Of a DNA stretch of 64,000 nt, positions 46,487 to 56,725 are shown in pieces. The position numbers and the translations under genes were made by a program. The notes under the pieces were generated by a model that was not told the DNA's origin, did no database searches, and saw only the letters and a list, made by a program, of their open reading frames with translations. Each line of letters starts with the position of its first letter. Positions within the stretch are counted from its first letter, which is position 1. Origin of the DNA: an uncultured Pelagibacteraceae bacterium (GTDB taxonomy: Bacteria > Pseudomonadota > Alphaproteobacteria > Pelagibacterales > Pelagibacteraceae); the NCBI GenBank assembly GCA_902531175.1, contig CACADE010000001.1, positions 62,001-126,000 of the forward strand. Direction: 5' to 3'.

Positions 46487-46511
46487 TATTGACATATTAT
46501 ATATACAAATA
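46487..46511. promoter_or_regulatory. Candidate MarR-type operator between marR-like gene and ilvE
   Basis: Imperfect inverted repeat: TATTGACATA and TATACAAATA (7 of 10 positions symmetric) separated by five bases, in the 59-base divergent gap. It overlaps the -35 element of the ilvE promoter, a layout expected of a MarR autoregulatory site. Read by eye only. Confidence 0.35.
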
Positions 46512-46517
46512 TATTTT
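46489..46517 (+). promoter_or_regulatory. Candidate ilvE promoter
   Basis: Consensus TTGACA at 46489-46494, a 17-base spacer, then TATTTT at 46512-46517, giving a predicted start about 10 bases before the ilvE ATG. The -35 is exact; the -10 is only a partial match. Confidence 0.45.
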
Positions 46518-46533
46518 TTTATAAAATTAAATA

Positions 46534-47415
46534 ATGATACCTTTCGATAAACGATCAGGAAAAATTTGGTACAATAATGAGCTTGTTGAATGGCAAGATG
46601 CAAAATGCCATGTAATCAGTCATGGACTTCATTATGCAAGTTTAGTTTTTGAAGGTGAAAGAGTATATGACGGAGAAATATTTAAGCTAGAAGAGCACAC
46701 AGATAGATTATTTTATTCTGCAAAAAGATTAGACATTAATATTCCCTATACAAAAGATGAAATAAATGAAGCTTCTCAAAAAATAGTCGCAGTTCAAAAT
46801 ATTCAAAATGGATATGTAAGACCATTTGCGTGGAGAGGAAGTGAGATGATGGGTGTGTCTGCACAGAAAAATACAATTAATGTAGCAATAGCTACGTGGG
46901 AATGGCCTGCATATTTTGATCCAAAATTAAAAGCTGAAGGAATAAGATTAAATATTTCTAAATGGCGAAGACCGGCTCCAAATACTATTCCTTGGGATGC
47001 AAAAGCAGCTGGATTATATATGATTTGCACTCTTTCAAAACACGAAGCTGAACAACAAGGGTATTCTGAATCATTAATGTTAGATTTTGAAGGTAATGTT
47101 GCAGAAGGAACAAGTGCAAACATTTTTTTTAAAGATAAAAATAATGAATTACATACGCCAACACCAGATTCTTTTTTAAATGGTATTACAAGACAAGCTG
47201 TAATTGAATTAGCCAAATCAAAAAATATTAAAGTTCATGAAAGAAAAATTTCTCCAGATGAACTAGGTAATTTTGATGGATGCTTCTTAACTGGTACGGC
47301 AGCTGAAATAACACCTGTTGCAAGCATAGCAGATCATAAATACAAAATTTGTGATGTTATATTAGGATTATCAAAAAGCTTTGATCAGTTAGTTAGACAA
47401 AAAAAAGCTGCCTAA
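46534..47415 (+). CDS. ilvE: Branched-chain amino acid aminotransferase
   Basis: Fold-type IV PLP aminotransferase for Leu, Ile and Val. The PLP lysine is K157 in IPWDAKAAGLYM; YASLVFEGERVYDG and EGNVAEGTSANIFF are typical, as is the C-terminal FLTGTAAEITPV. 293 residues. It diverges from the MarR gene, as in many alphaproteobacteria, and its last four bases overlap pgsA. Confidence 0.95.
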   Translation: MIPFDKRSGKIWYNNELVEWQDAKCHVISHGLHYASLVFEGERVYDGEIFKLEEHTDRLFYSAKRLDINIPYTKDEINEASQKIVAVQNIQNGYVRPFAWRGSEMMGVSAQKNTINVAIATWEWPAYFDPKLKAEGIRLNISKWRRPAPNTIPWDAKAAGLYMICTLSKHEAEQQGYSESLMLDFEGNVAEGTSANIFFKDKNNELHTPTPDSFLNGITRQAVIELAKSKNIKVHERKISPDELGNFDGCFLTGTAAEITPVASIADHKYKICDVILGLSKSFDQLVRQKKAA

Positions 47416-47996
47416 TCCTTATTATCTTCAGATATTGCATGGTCTATTCCTTTTCTAAGATAATCATATCCAGTATAAAGTGTTAAAAACGCGGATAGCC
47501 ATAAAATAATTATGCCAATTGTTTGAGCATTATAATCTTGAAAATTAATTAATTTATTTCCGGTTTCTCCGGTTAAAAGTATTGCTATCGAAAACATCTG
47601 CAAGAATGTCTTAAGTTTTGCTAAATTAGAAACTGGAAGCTTTATTTTTCCTTTCGCTAAAAATTCTCTTAAACCTGAAATTAGTATTTCCCTTGTAAGA
47701 ATTATAATAGCTGCAATAACTTCGTAATTTTTTATTGTTTGATCCATAACTAATAAAATTAATGCAGTCGCAACAATAATTTTATCTGCAATAGGATCTA
47801 AAAGTTCTCCAAGTTTAGACTCTTCTTTAAACATCCTCGCCAAAAGGCCATCTAAAAAATCTGTAAATGAGGCAATTAAAAAAAGAGCAAATGGTATAAC
47901 GTCTCCATAAAATCCAGGAAGGTAGAATGTAAAAACAAATATTGGAACAATTATTATTCGTCCAATTGTTAAATAATTAGGTATTTTAAATTTCAT
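47412..47996 (-). CDS. pgsA: CDP-diacylglycerol-glycerol-3-phosphate 3-phosphatidyltransferase
   Basis: Membrane enzyme making phosphatidylglycerophosphate. The CDP-alcohol phosphotransferase motif is DFLDGLLAR followed by [10 protein letters not shown], matching D-x2-DG-x2-AR-x8-G-x3-D-x3-D. 194 residues with four or more helices. It is coupled to uvrC by a four-base overlap; uvrC-pgsA is a common pair in proteobacteria. Confidence 0.95.
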   Translation of the reverse strand: MKFKIPNYLTIGRIIIVPIFVFTFYLPGFYGDVIPFALFLIASFTDFLDGLLARMFKEESKLGELLDPIADKIIVATALILLVMDQTIKNYEVIAAIIILTREILISGLREFLAKGKIKLPVSNLAKLKTFLQMFSIAILLTGETGNKLINFQDYNAQTIGIIILWLSAFLTLYTGYDYLRKGIDHAISEDNKD

Positions 47997-49858
47997 TCGT
48001 GAAAGAAGTTATATATTTTTTTTGCAACTTTTTCCTCAACTCCATCAACTGATTTTATTTCATCTAAACTAGCTGATTCCACAGCTCTAGCTGAACCAAA
48101 ATGATTTAATAATGCCCTTTTTCTGATAGATCCAATACCATCAATCTGATCTAATAATGATTTGCTTATACCTTTTTTTCTCTTTGCTCTGTGAGCACTT
48201 ATAGCAAATCGATGGGATTCATCTCTTAGTCTTTGTAAAAAGAATAATGTTGGATCATTTTTCTCAAACTTGAACTCTCTTCCATTATGAAAAAATGTTT
48301 CATTTCCGCTATTTCTCATTTTGCCTTTTGCTATAGCTACAATAGGTATTTCATGTAGACCGAGTTCATTCATTGCTTCTCTTGCCACTGAATATTGACC
48401 TTTCCCTCCATCAATTAAAACTAAATCGGGGAAAGTTAAATAATTGTCTTTCTCTTGAACTGCCCTTTTAAATCTTCTGTTAAGAACTTCTTTCATCATT
48501 CCATAATCATCTTGAGCATTTTTTTGAATTTTTATATTGAATTTTCTATACCTTTTTTTAACAAACCCTTCATCGCCATAAGTAATTAAAGCGCCCACAC
48601 TATTCGTGCCTTGAATATGGCTATTATCGTAAACCTCGACTAAATTAATATTAGTTTCAAGATTGAATTTTTTTGATACTGCATCAAAAAGATCTCTATT
48701 ATTCTGACTCTCGTAAAGTTTTCTATTCAAACTATCTTTTGCATTATTTATTGCTTGATTTATAACTTTTAGTTTCGTCCCTTTTTTTGCAACAGTAATT
48801 GTGATTTGTTTACCTTCTTTTTGTGTAAGTGTTTTTTCAATTAATTCTTTTTCTTTAATTTCATTTGATAAAATTATTGAAGAAGGCACACTTTTATTTT
48901 CATAAAATTGAGAGACAAAAGAATTAATAATATCACTTAGATTTTCTTCTGGATCATGCTTTGGAAAAAAAGCTTGATTACCCCAATTTTGTTTTGACCT
49001 ATAGAAAAAAACCTGAATACAGGTTTTTCCAGACTCTTTGTACCCCGCAATAACATCTGCTTCGACTAAATTTGCTTCATTAATTCTTTGAGAAGATTGG
49101 ATAATATTTAATGATTTAATTCGATCTCTTAATATTGCTGCTTTTTCAAAGTCTAAATCTTCACTAGCCTTTTCCATTTGATTAGATAAGCTTTTCTGAA
49201 TTTTTCTTGATTTACCTGACACAAACTCAATTGCATCATCAACAGTTTGTTTATAATCACTCTCAGTTACGTAACCAACGCAAGGTCCTGAGCACCTTTT
49301 AATTTGATAAAGTATGCAGGGTCTTTCTCTATTTTTGAAAACAGTATCATCACAAATTCTGAGATGAAATATTTTTTGTATCATTTTTATAGTCCAATTT
49401 GCAGATCCAGCTGATGCAAATGGTCCAAAATAAAATCCTTCTTTGCCTTTTTTTCCTCTGTGCCTTTTGATTTGTGGCCATTTATCTTTGTCGCCTATAA
49501 AAATAAAAGGAAAGGATTTGTCATCTCTTAGTAAAATATTAAATTTTGGTTTAAACTTTTTAATTAAATTTGCCTCTAAAAGTAAAGCCTCACTTTCATT
49601 TGAAGTAGTAGTAATTTCGAGTCTTTTTGTTTGAGAGAGCATTCTCTCAGTCCTAATGATATGACTTTTCTCTGATACATAACTTTTAAGTCTGTTTGGA
49701 AGGTTTTTTGCTTTACCCACATAAAGAATTTCTCCTTTTGAATTTAGCATCCTATAAACACCTGGCAACTTGGGAACCAAGGGCAACTCTTTTTTAATTA
49801 CTTCTTTACCTATATCAGAGCTGATCATGGCTTCTTTTTTTAGAAATTTGGATCCCAA
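47993..49858 (-). CDS. uvrC: Excinuclease ABC subunit C
   Basis: Dual-incision nuclease of nucleotide excision repair. GIY-YIG domain [20 protein letters not shown] near residues 32-51, a UVR motif ([18 protein letters not shown]), the RNase H-like nuclease with [17 protein letters not shown], and C-terminal helix-hairpin-helix [17 protein letters not shown]. 621 residues. The start at 49858 overlaps folB by 44 bases; the ATG at 49828 (M11) would reduce that to 14 and may be the true start. Confidence 0.94.
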   Translation of the reverse strand: MGSKFLKKEAMISSDIGKEVIKKELPLVPKLPGVYRMLNSKGEILYVGKAKNLPNRLKSYVSEKSHIIRTERMLSQTKRLEITTTSNESEALLLEANLIKKFKPKFNILLRDDKSFPFIFIGDKDKWPQIKRHRGKKGKEGFYFGPFASAGSANWTIKMIQKIFHLRICDDTVFKNRERPCILYQIKRCSGPCVGYVTESDYKQTVDDAIEFVSGKSRKIQKSLSNQMEKASEDLDFEKAAILRDRIKSLNIIQSSQRINEANLVEADVIAGYKESGKTCIQVFFYRSKQNWGNQAFFPKHDPEENLSDIINSFVSQFYENKSVPSSIILSNEIKEKELIEKTLTQKEGKQITITVAKKGTKLKVINQAINNAKDSLNRKLYESQNNRDLFDAVSKKFNLETNINLVEVYDNSHIQGTNSVGALITYGDEGFVKKRYRKFNIKIQKNAQDDYGMMKEVLNRRFKRAVQEKDNYLTFPDLVLIDGGKGQYSVAREAMNELGLHEIPIVAIAKGKMRNSGNETFFHNGREFKFEKNDPTLFFLQRLRDESHRFAISAHRAKRKKGISKSLLDQIDGIGSIRKRALLNHFGSARAVESASLDEIKSVDGVEEKVAKKIYNFFHE

Positions 49859-50240
49859 CTGAGCTGCAATCCTTCATTATTTCTAATTTTTCGATTTGAA
49901 GAGTAATTTTATCTATTCTTTTATCTTTGAATAACTCATCAAAAACATCTTCTGCCAATGTTTCAAGAAAATTGTAATGCTTATTTTTTACTAATTTTTT
50001 TATTAATTTTACAATTTTAGCATAATTCACTATCGATTTAATATCTTTGTCATTTGAAGGCTGTTTATCTTGATAATTTACTTCTAAATTAAATTTTACT
50101 TTTTGAGGCTTTTCTTTTTCAAAATCAAAATAACCAAGTTTTAATCCCAGTATTAATTCTTTTATTAAAACTTTTTTTTCGTAATTAAATAAGCTCTTTG
50201 TTTTATTTATTTTAACAATCTTTAAGTTATTCTTTTTCAT
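49815..50240 (-). CDS. folB: Dihydroneopterin aldolase
   Basis: Folate-pathway enzyme cleaving dihydroneopterin. The family features are an N-terminal [20 protein letters not shown] region, INY-type [15 protein letters not shown], the catalytic-region [15 protein letters not shown], and the C-terminal [15 protein letters not shown]. 141 residues, with an extra basic N-terminal stretch. It overlaps the SDR gene by four bases, consistent with a shared pterin role. Confidence 0.85.
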   Translation of the reverse strand: MKKNNLKIVKINKTKSLFNYEKKVLIKELILGLKLGYFDFEKEKPQKVKFNLEVNYQDKQPSNDKDIKSIVNYAKIVKLIKKLVKNKHYNFLETLAEDVFDELFKDKRIDKITLQIEKLEIMKDCSSVGIQISKKRSHDQL

Positions 50241-50992
50241 TCCTTACCACCCATAATGTCTGGAGTTTGCCAGTTTAAGTTTTGGCCACTATCAATTGCT
50301 AAAACTTGACCAGTAATACATCTATTTTTAATAAAAAAGTCAACAGCATTGCAGATTTCTTCTACATTTGTTTGTCTTTTAAGAGGTGTTGCCATGTATT
50401 GTTTTTTAAAGTGATTGTCAGACTGTCTTTTATTTTTAATAGTTGGACCCGGAGCAATTCCATTCACTCTAATATTTGGGGCAAGACTCATTGCGCTAGT
50501 TTTGGTTAAAGTATAAAGACCAGATTTACTTAATGTATATGAAAAAAAATATGGAGTTAACTTGAATACTCTTTGATCAATTATATTAATAATATTATTG
50601 TTTTTGCCTTTAATATTTTTAGCAAAACCCTTTGATAATAAAGCTGGCGCTTTTAAATTCGCTTTTAAATGGCTTTCCCAACTTTTTGTTGTGAAATTTT
50701 CAAGTTTATCGTTCTCAAATAATGAAGCATTATTAATTAAACAATCAAAATACTTCAACTTTGATTTTGAAAATTTAAGCATTCTTTCTATTTCTTTTTC
50801 TTTAGTTAAATCTGCTTTTACTAAATAAATTTTTGTACCACTTTTAGTTAAATCTTTTTTAAGATTTTCTGCTTTGGATCTAGATTTGTTATAATGGATA
50901 ACAATTTCAATATTAGGTCCAGATAATTTTTTAGCTATGGCAGCTCCCATTCGAGTTGCTGCTCCAGTAATTATTATCTTCCGTGCTTCCAT
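50237..50992 (-). CDS. SDR oxidoreductase, pteridine reductase-like (FolM/PTR1 type)
   Basis: Short-chain dehydrogenase with a TGAATRMG cofactor motif (9-16), NNAS at 87-90, and Y152-x3-K156. The usual catalytic Ser, 13 residues before the Tyr, is D139 here; Asp at that point and Arg in TGxxxRxG are hallmarks of pteridine reductases (PTR1, FolM). Being translationally coupled to folB supports reduction of dihydromonapterin or dihydrofolate. Ordinary 3-oxoacyl reductases are the main alternative and usually keep the Ser. 251 residues. Confidence 0.75.
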   Translation of the reverse strand: MEARKIIITGAATRMGAAIAKKLSGPNIEIVIHYNKSRSKAENLKKDLTKSGTKIYLVKADLTKEKEIERMLKFSKSKLKYFDCLINNASLFENDKLENFTTKSWESHLKANLKAPALLSKGFAKNIKGKNNNIINIIDQRVFKLTPYFFSYTLSKSGLYTLTKTSAMSLAPNIRVNGIAPGPTIKNKRQSDNHFKKQYMATPLKRQTNVEEICNAVDFFIKNRCITGQVLAIDSGQNLNWQTPDIMGGKE

Positions 50993-53148
50993 TTTTTATC
51001 TCTTTTTTTTGTAACTCTTGTTCCTGGCATACCTAATGTGGATCTACCTTTGGGATAAATTTTATTTTTAACATCGTACTGTCTAATTTTGGGGTTTAAA
51101 GTAATTTCTAATTCAGTACTTTGAAGTTTTCTCATCTCATCTCTAATTTTAGCAGCTTCCTCAAATTCCAGATTAGATGCAGCTTCCTTCATCTTTTTGT
51201 CTAATCCTTTTAAATGTTTTTTAAGGTTGCCACCAATATTGGAACCTTCGCTTATTTTGACGTAATCTTTCTCGTAAACACTTTCTAAAATATCACTTAT
51301 TTCTTTTTTTACAGATTTAGCGTCGATTTTATTTTTCTTATTATACTCTAATTGAATCTTTCTTCTTCTCTCAGTTTCTTTAATTGCTTTCTTTATACTT
51401 TTTGTTTCTTTATCAGCATAAAGAATAACTTTTCCATCTACGTTTCTTGCGGCTCTTCCTATTGTTTGAATTAGTGAAGTTTCGGATCGCAAAAATCCTT
51501 CCTTATCAGCATCTAGTATTCCAACTAAAGCACATTCTGGAATATCTAAACCTTCTCTTAATAAATTTATTCCAACTAGAACATCAAATACACCCATTCT
51601 AAGATCTCTCATAATCTCTATTCTCTCAAGTGTATCTATATCAGAATGAAGGTATCTTACTTTTATCCCATTTTCATGTAGATACTCAGTTAAATCCTCT
51701 GCCATTTTTTTTGTAAGTGTTGTAACCAAAACTCTATAATTATTTTCAACTACTTTTTTGCATTCATGCATAAGGTCGTCTACTTGATTTTTCGCTGGTC
51801 TAATCTCAACCGGTGGATCTATTAATCCTGTAGGTCTTATCACCTGATCAATAAACTTGCCTTTAGTTTGTTCTAACTCCCACGGGCCAGGAGTTGCTGA
51901 AACAAATACAGTTTGAGTTCTCATTAAATCCCACTCTTCAAATTTTAAAGGTCTATTGTCCATGCAAGATGGTAATCTAAAACCGTACTCAGCCAATGTG
52001 CTTTTTCGAGATCTATCTCCCTTAAACATCCCATTAAGTTGAGGAACTGTAACATGAGATTCATCTACAAAAACTAATGTGTTATCAGGAAAATATTCAA
52101 AAAGGGTAGGTGGCGGCTCTCCTGGTTTTCTACCAGATAAAAATCTTGAGTAATTTTCAATTCCTGCACAAGATCCAGTTGCCTCAATCATCTCTAAATC
52201 AAATTTAGTTCTCTCCTCTAATCGTTGCGCCTCTAATAATTTATTTTCTGCTTTGTGTTTTTTTAAAGTTTCCTCTAATTCTTTTCTTATTTTTATAATT
52301 GCTTGTTCCACAGTTGGTTTGGGGGTGATGTAATGAGAATTAGCATAAACTTTTACTAGACTAAGATCTCTAACCTGATCTCCTGTCAAAGGATCAAATT
52401 CCTCAATCTTCTCAAGTTTATCACCAAATAAACTTAGTCTCCATGCTCTATCCTCTAGATGAGATGGAAATATTTCTAAATATTCTCCCCTTGCCCTAAA
52501 TGTTCCTCTAAAAAAATTTTGATCATTTCTCTTGTACTGAAGAGCAACAAGAGATTTTATTATTTGTTCTCTATTATATTCATAGTTTTTCTGTAGAGTT
52601 AGAGTCATTTTGCTGTAAGCTTCAACTGATCCCAAACCATAAATACAGGAAACACTCGCAACAATTAAAACATCGTCTCTTTCGAGAAGAGATCTTGTTG
52701 CCGAGTGTCTCATTCTATCAATCTGTTCGTTTATTGATGCTTCTTTTTCGATGTATGTGTCTGATCTTGGCACATAAGCTTCTGGAGTGTAATAATCATA
52801 ATAAGACACAAAATACTCAACAGCATTATCTGGAAAAAAAGTTTTCATCTCACCGTAAAGTTGAGCTGCCAAAGTTTTATTTGGTGCCAATATTAACGCT
52901 GGTCTATTCGTAGCTTCTATAACTTTTGCCATTGTAAAAGTTTTTCCAGATCCAGTTACTCCTAATAATACTTGATTAAACTCATTTTTTTTAGCTCCTT
53001 GGACAAGCCTTTTAATTGCATCTGGCTGGTCACCAGCCGGGGTAAAATCTGACTTTATTTTGAATTTTTTTCCACCTTCAAGTTTTCCACCGATTTTTGG
53101 GTTTTTACTCTGAATGTCTGTAATTAGGTCTTGATATGTATTCTCCAT
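50974..53148 (-). CDS. uvrB: Excinuclease ABC subunit B
   Basis: Helicase-like damage-verification subunit of nucleotide excision repair. Walker A is [12 protein letters not shown], the beta-hairpin region [12 protein letters not shown] is present, helicase motifs include FVDESHVT and QTIGRAARN, and a UVR domain near the C-terminus ([16 protein letters not shown]) binds UvrC. The 724 residues end in a basic tail. It leads the uvrB-SDR-folB-uvrC-pgsA run; overlapping ends indicate one operon. Confidence 0.97.
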   Translation of the reverse strand: MENTYQDLITDIQSKNPKIGGKLEGGKKFKIKSDFTPAGDQPDAIKRLVQGAKKNEFNQVLLGVTGSGKTFTMAKVIEATNRPALILAPNKTLAAQLYGEMKTFFPDNAVEYFVSYYDYYTPEAYVPRSDTYIEKEASINEQIDRMRHSATRSLLERDDVLIVASVSCIYGLGSVEAYSKMTLTLQKNYEYNREQIIKSLVALQYKRNDQNFFRGTFRARGEYLEIFPSHLEDRAWRLSLFGDKLEKIEEFDPLTGDQVRDLSLVKVYANSHYITPKPTVEQAIIKIRKELEETLKKHKAENKLLEAQRLEERTKFDLEMIEATGSCAGIENYSRFLSGRKPGEPPPTLFEYFPDNTLVFVDESHVTVPQLNGMFKGDRSRKSTLAEYGFRLPSCMDNRPLKFEEWDLMRTQTVFVSATPGPWELEQTKGKFIDQVIRPTGLIDPPVEIRPAKNQVDDLMHECKKVVENNYRVLVTTLTKKMAEDLTEYLHENGIKVRYLHSDIDTLERIEIMRDLRMGVFDVLVGINLLREGLDIPECALVGILDADKEGFLRSETSLIQTIGRAARNVDGKVILYADKETKSIKKAIKETERRRKIQLEYNKKNKIDAKSVKKEISDILESVYEKDYVKISEGSNIGGNLKKHLKGLDKKMKEAASNLEFEEAAKIRDEMRKLQSTELEITLNPKIRQYDVKNKIYPKGRSTLGMPGTRVTKKRDKKWKHGR

Positions 53149-53184
53149 ATATTAAACAACGTAATTGAATAATTTCATAATTCA

Positions 53185-54372
53185 ATGAGCATAATATCTA
53201 ATAATTTAAAAAGAATTAAACCATCCCCAACTATTGCAGTTACTCAAAAGGCAAGAGAATTAAGAGCTGCAGGAAAAGATGTAGTTGGACTTGGGGCAGG
53301 GGAACCAGATTTTGATACTCCTATCAATGTTAAAAAAGCAGCCATTAAAGCAATAAGAGAAGGAGATACAAAGTATACTGCAGTTGATGGAACTCCAGCA
53401 TTAAAAAAAGCAATTTTAAAAAAATTTAAAAGAGAAAACAAACTAAACTATAAACTAGACGAAATCACAGTTGGAACTGGAGGGAAGCAAGTTCTCTATA
53501 ACACTTTTATGGCAACTTTAAATAAAGGAGACGAAGTTATTATTCCTGCACCATTCTGGGTTTCATATCCAGATATGGTTCTCCTAGCAGGAGGAAAACC
53601 AAAAATAGTAAAATGTGATGAAAAAGATGGATTTAAAATTACACCTGCGAAATTAAAAGCCGCAATTACAAAAAGAACGAAATGGATAATCCTTAATTCT
53701 CCATCTAATCCAACTGGATCTGGATACAGCAAATCAGAAATTCAAAAATTAGCAAAGGTTTTAATAAAAAACAAAAAAGTCCATATTTTGAGCGATGATA
53801 TTTATGAGCATGTTAAATATGATAATTTTAAATTTTTTACTATTGCTCAAATTTCAAAATTAAAATCTCGAACATTAACAATGAATGGAGTGAGTAAATC
53901 TTATGCTATGACTGGGTGGAGAATTGGTTATGCGGCTGGACCAAAAGAAATAATTTCTGCAATTAGAAAAATTCAGTCTCAGTCTACTTCGAATCCATCA
54001 TCAATTAGTCAAGCAGCAGCTGTTGAAGCTTTAAATGGAAAACAAGACTTTATTAAGAAAAGAGCAAAATCATTTAAAGAAAGAAGAGATTTTGTTGTAA
54101 AAAGTTTAAATAATATTGATGGTATTAGCTGCTTGAAACCTAATGGTGCATTTTACGTATTTCCGAATTGTAAAAAACTTTTAAATAAAAGAACTAAACT
54201 TAAAAAAGATACTGATTTTGTCCAAAAGCTTTTAGAAAAACAAAATGTTGCTGCTGTTCAGGGCTCAGCATTTGGTTTAGATGGATATTTTAGAATTTCA
54301 TATGCAACTTCAATGGCAAAACTTAAAATAGCAATGTCTAGAATTAAAAAGTTTTGTGAGGATTTAGGATAA
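53185..54372 (+). CDS. Aspartate aminotransferase (class I, PLP)
   Basis: Fold-type I aminotransferase of the Ib-type AspC/AatA group. PLP lysine K238 in TMNGVSKSYAMTGWRIGY; the substrate region GAGEPDFDTP, the cofactor-binding NSPSNPTGSGYS and C-terminal FRISYATSM are all present. 395 residues. It diverges from uvrB across 36 bases and ends two bases from the convergent PsiE gene. An inverted repeat overlaps its start codon. Aspartate specificity is a family inference; other amino acids are possible. Confidence 0.9.
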   Translation: MSIISNNLKRIKPSPTIAVTQKARELRAAGKDVVGLGAGEPDFDTPINVKKAAIKAIREGDTKYTAVDGTPALKKAILKKFKRENKLNYKLDEITVGTGGKQVLYNTFMATLNKGDEVIIPAPFWVSYPDMVLLAGGKPKIVKCDEKDGFKITPAKLKAAITKRTKWIILNSPSNPTGSGYSKSEIQKLAKVLIKNKKVHILSDDIYEHVKYDNFKFFTIAQISKLKSRTLTMNGVSKSYAMTGWRIGYAAGPKEIISAIRKIQSQSTSNPSSISQAAAVEALNGKQDFIKKRAKSFKERRDFVVKSLNNIDGISCLKPNGAFYVFPNCKKLLNKRTKLKKDTDFVQKLLEKQNVAAVQGSAFGLDGYFRISYATSMAKLKIAMSRIKKFCEDLG

Positions 54373-54374
54373 AC

Positions 54375-54749
54375 CTATTTTTTTTTATTTAGTCCAATTA
54401 GAGAAGAATTTCTAAATCTTAAAATTACAATTGCTAAAGCAATTAAAACAATCGCACCAGCTTCATACAGTAATATCTCTGGATTTAGAGATTTTCCTTG
54501 TAAAATAATAAATCTAGCAAGTGCAGTTATGGCAATAAATAACGGCAGTGTAATTTGAATTGATTGGCTTTCCCAAAAAACTCTAACCATTGCAAGCACT
54601 TCAAGATATAGAAAAAGTAAAAGCAGATCTGCTAAAGTAACCCTTTGCACGAGTATCATCTGATACATCTCTTGTCCAAAAGCAATCACTGTACTAACTA
54701 AAATGATTACTAAAGCGACAAGCTGGATTTGTTTTACGATATTTTCCAT
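54375..54749 (-). CDS. PsiE family membrane protein (phosphate-starvation-inducible E-like)
   Basis: Four-helix membrane protein of 124 residues. ADLLLLFLYLEVLAMVRVFW and LPLFIAITALARFIILQGKS are the PsiE family blocks. The function of PsiE is unknown; the E. coli gene responds to phosphate starvation. No Pho box is visible in the upstream 59 bases by eye. It follows trxB on the same strand after 59 bases. Confidence 0.8.
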   Translation of the reverse strand: MENIVKQIQLVALVIILVSTVIAFGQEMYQMILVQRVTLADLLLLFLYLEVLAMVRVFWESQSIQITLPLFIAITALARFIILQGKSLNPEILLYEAGAIVLIALAIVILRFRNSSLIGLNKKK

Positions 54750-54808
54750 CTAATTAATTTATATTTTAATTCAAATATTTATTCTAGATCAATTTTATTG
54801 GAATATAA

Positions 54809-55756
54809 TCAATCGTGGGAAAGAAACTTTTCTGCCTCTAAAGCGGCCATACATCCCATTCCAGCGGCTGTTACTGCTTGTCTAAATATTTTATCTTTTA
54901 CATCTCCAGCGGCGAATACACCTGGAATATTGGTTTCTGTCGAATCATTCTTTGTAACTAAATATCCTTCTTTATCCATTTCTAACTGATCTTTAAATAA
55001 TGAAGTTGCTGGATCATGTCCTATAGCTATAAATAATCCATCGATTTTTAGTTCATCTACTTTATTTGTTTTAACATTTTTAATTTTTAATCCAGTTACA
55101 TTTTTAGGATCATTATCACCAATAACTTCATCAACAACAGAGTCCCAAATTATTTCAATTTTTTTATTTTCCATTAATTTCTTTTGAAGTAATTTTTCTG
55201 CTCTCAAACTATCTCTTCTGTGTATAAGCTGAACCTTTGAGGCAAATTTTGTTAAAAACATAGCTTCTTCGACCGCAGCATTTCCACCTCCAACAACTGC
55301 TACAGTTTTGTCTTTAAAGAAAAATCCATCACATGTTGCACATGCAGATACACCAAACCCCCTGAAGCTTTGCTCTGAATCAATATTTAACCATCTTGCT
55401 TGAGCTCCTGTTGATATAATAATTGAGTCTGCCTCATAAATTTGACCACTATCTCCAACAGCTTTAAACGGCTTAGATTTTAAGTCCACCGATGCAATAT
55501 GATCTTGGATCATTTCAGTCCCAACTACTTCTGCCTGACCTTTCATTTGATCCATAAGCCATGGCCCTTGTATTACATCTTTAAATCCAGGGAAATTTTC
55601 AACATCGGTTGTTGTTGTTAATTGGCCACCAGGTTCCATACCATGAACCAATATTGGTTTTAACATTGCTCTAGCAGCATAAATTGCTGCTGTATATCCA
55701 GCGGGACCTGACCCAATTATTAACACTTTTGTGTGTTTAGTTGGATTTTCACTCAT
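54809..55756 (-). CDS. trxB: Thioredoxin reductase
   Basis: FAD enzyme reducing thioredoxin with NADPH. The FAD motif VLIIGSGPAGYTAAIYAAR (11-29), the redox-active pair C139-A-T-C142 in SACATCDGFFF, the NADPH motif VAVVGGGNAAVEEAM and C-terminal FAAGDVKDKIFRQAVTAAG are all present. 315 residues. It diverges from the ELM1-family gene across 21 bases and may supply reductant to the peroxiredoxin in this window. Confidence 0.97.
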   Translation of the reverse strand: MSENPTKHTKVLIIGSGPAGYTAAIYAARAMLKPILVHGMEPGGQLTTTTDVENFPGFKDVIQGPWLMDQMKGQAEVVGTEMIQDHIASVDLKSKPFKAVGDSGQIYEADSIIISTGAQARWLNIDSEQSFRGFGVSACATCDGFFFKDKTVAVVGGGNAAVEEAMFLTKFASKVQLIHRRDSLRAEKLLQKKLMENKKIEIIWDSVVDEVIGDNDPKNVTGLKIKNVKTNKVDELKIDGLFIAIGHDPATSLFKDQLEMDKEGYLVTKNDSTETNIPGVFAAGDVKDKIFRQAVTAAGMGCMAALEAEKFLSHD

Positions 55757-55766
55757 ATGAAAGCTA

Positions 55767-55772
55767 TATAAT
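55767..55772 (+). promoter_or_regulatory. TATAAT box five bases before the ELM1-family start (leaderless candidate)
   Basis: An exact TATAAT lies five bases before the ATG at 55778. A start point six or seven bases downstream of it would fall on or next to the ATG, so the transcript would be leaderless. The -35 region (TTGGAT, 20-base spacer) is weak. Its upstream part lies within the trxB N-terminus. Confidence 0.4.
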
Positions 55773-55777
55773 GATTA

Positions 55778-56725
55778 ATGACTAAATTGAAAGGTATATT
55801 ATTAACAGAAGGTATGCATGGGATGATTAGCCAAGTAGAAGGTTTGGCTAAAGCTTTAGATTTAAATTATTCTCACCACACAGTTGAAACAAAAGGTTTC
55901 TGGAAAGTTATACCACCAAAATTCACTCCAGTATCCGACTCAGTTTTTAAAAAAATTGAATGCGAAGATGTTGATTTAATAATTTCATGCGGGAGAAAAA
56001 GTATTATTCCATCATTATTTTTAAAAAAAAATTCAAAGAAAAGAGTATTTAACATTCATATTCAAAACCCAAAGATAAAACTTGATAATTTTGATCTAGT
56101 TGTAGTGCCAGAGCATGATAATCTTGATGGAGATAATGTATTAAAAACAAAAGGAGCTATTCATTATTTAACAAGTGAAGAAATTGAAAAAGACAAAGAA
56201 TATTTGTTTAGTATTTCAAGCAAATTGAGGGATAAAAATATAATTTCTTTAATAATTGGTGGTCCTACCCAGTATTATGATTATTCAGATAGAAATATCC
56301 AAGAAATTTTTTCAAAAGTAAATTATTTAGTTAAAGAAAATAATCTTAATTTAGTAGTCATCCCTTCTATGAGAACGCCAAAGGGAACTATAGAACATGC
56401 AAAAATATATTTTGGAAACGATCATTTAGTATTAGATGGCGTTGATAAAAAGGCCTATTTAAGTGCGCTTGCAATATCAAAACATATAGTTATTACGTGC
56501 GATTCAAGCTCTATGATTTCAGAGGCAGCTTTAACAGGCAAGCCAATTTATATTGCCACTATTCCACCTAAAAAAGGCGATAAAAGATTTAAAAATTTTA
56601 GAAAATTATTTCAAGAAATGAAAATTGTTAGAGAATTAGGAGAAAAATTAGATAATTGGAACTATGAAAAATTAGATGAAACGAATAGAGTAGCAAATAT
56701 CATTAAAGATAAAATTCAATTATAA
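55778..56725 (+). CDS. ELM1/GtrOC1-family putative glycosyltransferase-fold protein
   Basis: Matches the Mito_fiss_Elm1 (DUF1022) family by GMISQVEGLAKALDL, LIISCGRKSIIPSLFLKK, VVVPEHDNLDGDNV and VITCDSSSMISEAALTGKPI. The fold resembles nucleotide-sugar glycosyltransferases, but bacterial members have no settled function. 315 residues and no membrane segment, so probably cytoplasmic. It overlaps the following 2OG-Fe(II) oxygenase gene by one base, so they are translated together. Confidence 0.8.
   Translation: MTKLKGILLTEGMHGMISQVEGLAKALDLNYSHHTVETKGFWKVIPPKFTPVSDSVFKKIECEDVDLIISCGRKSIIPSLFLKKNSKKRVFNIHIQNPKIKLDNFDLVVVPEHDNLDGDNVLKTKGAIHYLTSEEIEKDKEYLFSISSKLRDKNIISLIIGGPTQYYDYSDRNIQEIFSKVNYLVKENNLNLVVIPSMRTPKGTIEHAKIYFGNDHLVLDGVDKKAYLSALAISKHIVITCDSSSMISEAALTGKPIYIATIPPKKGDKRFKNFRKLFQEMKIVRELGEKLDNWNYEKLDETNRVANIIKDKIQL

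Noticed and set aside
53152-53186. Promoter (TTAAAC, CATAAT) and 7-base inverted repeat at the aspartate aminotransferase start
   Set aside because: The predicted transcription start would fall inside the coding sequence, and the repeat (ATTGAAT/ATTCAAT) is weak and AT-rich; chance is likely.
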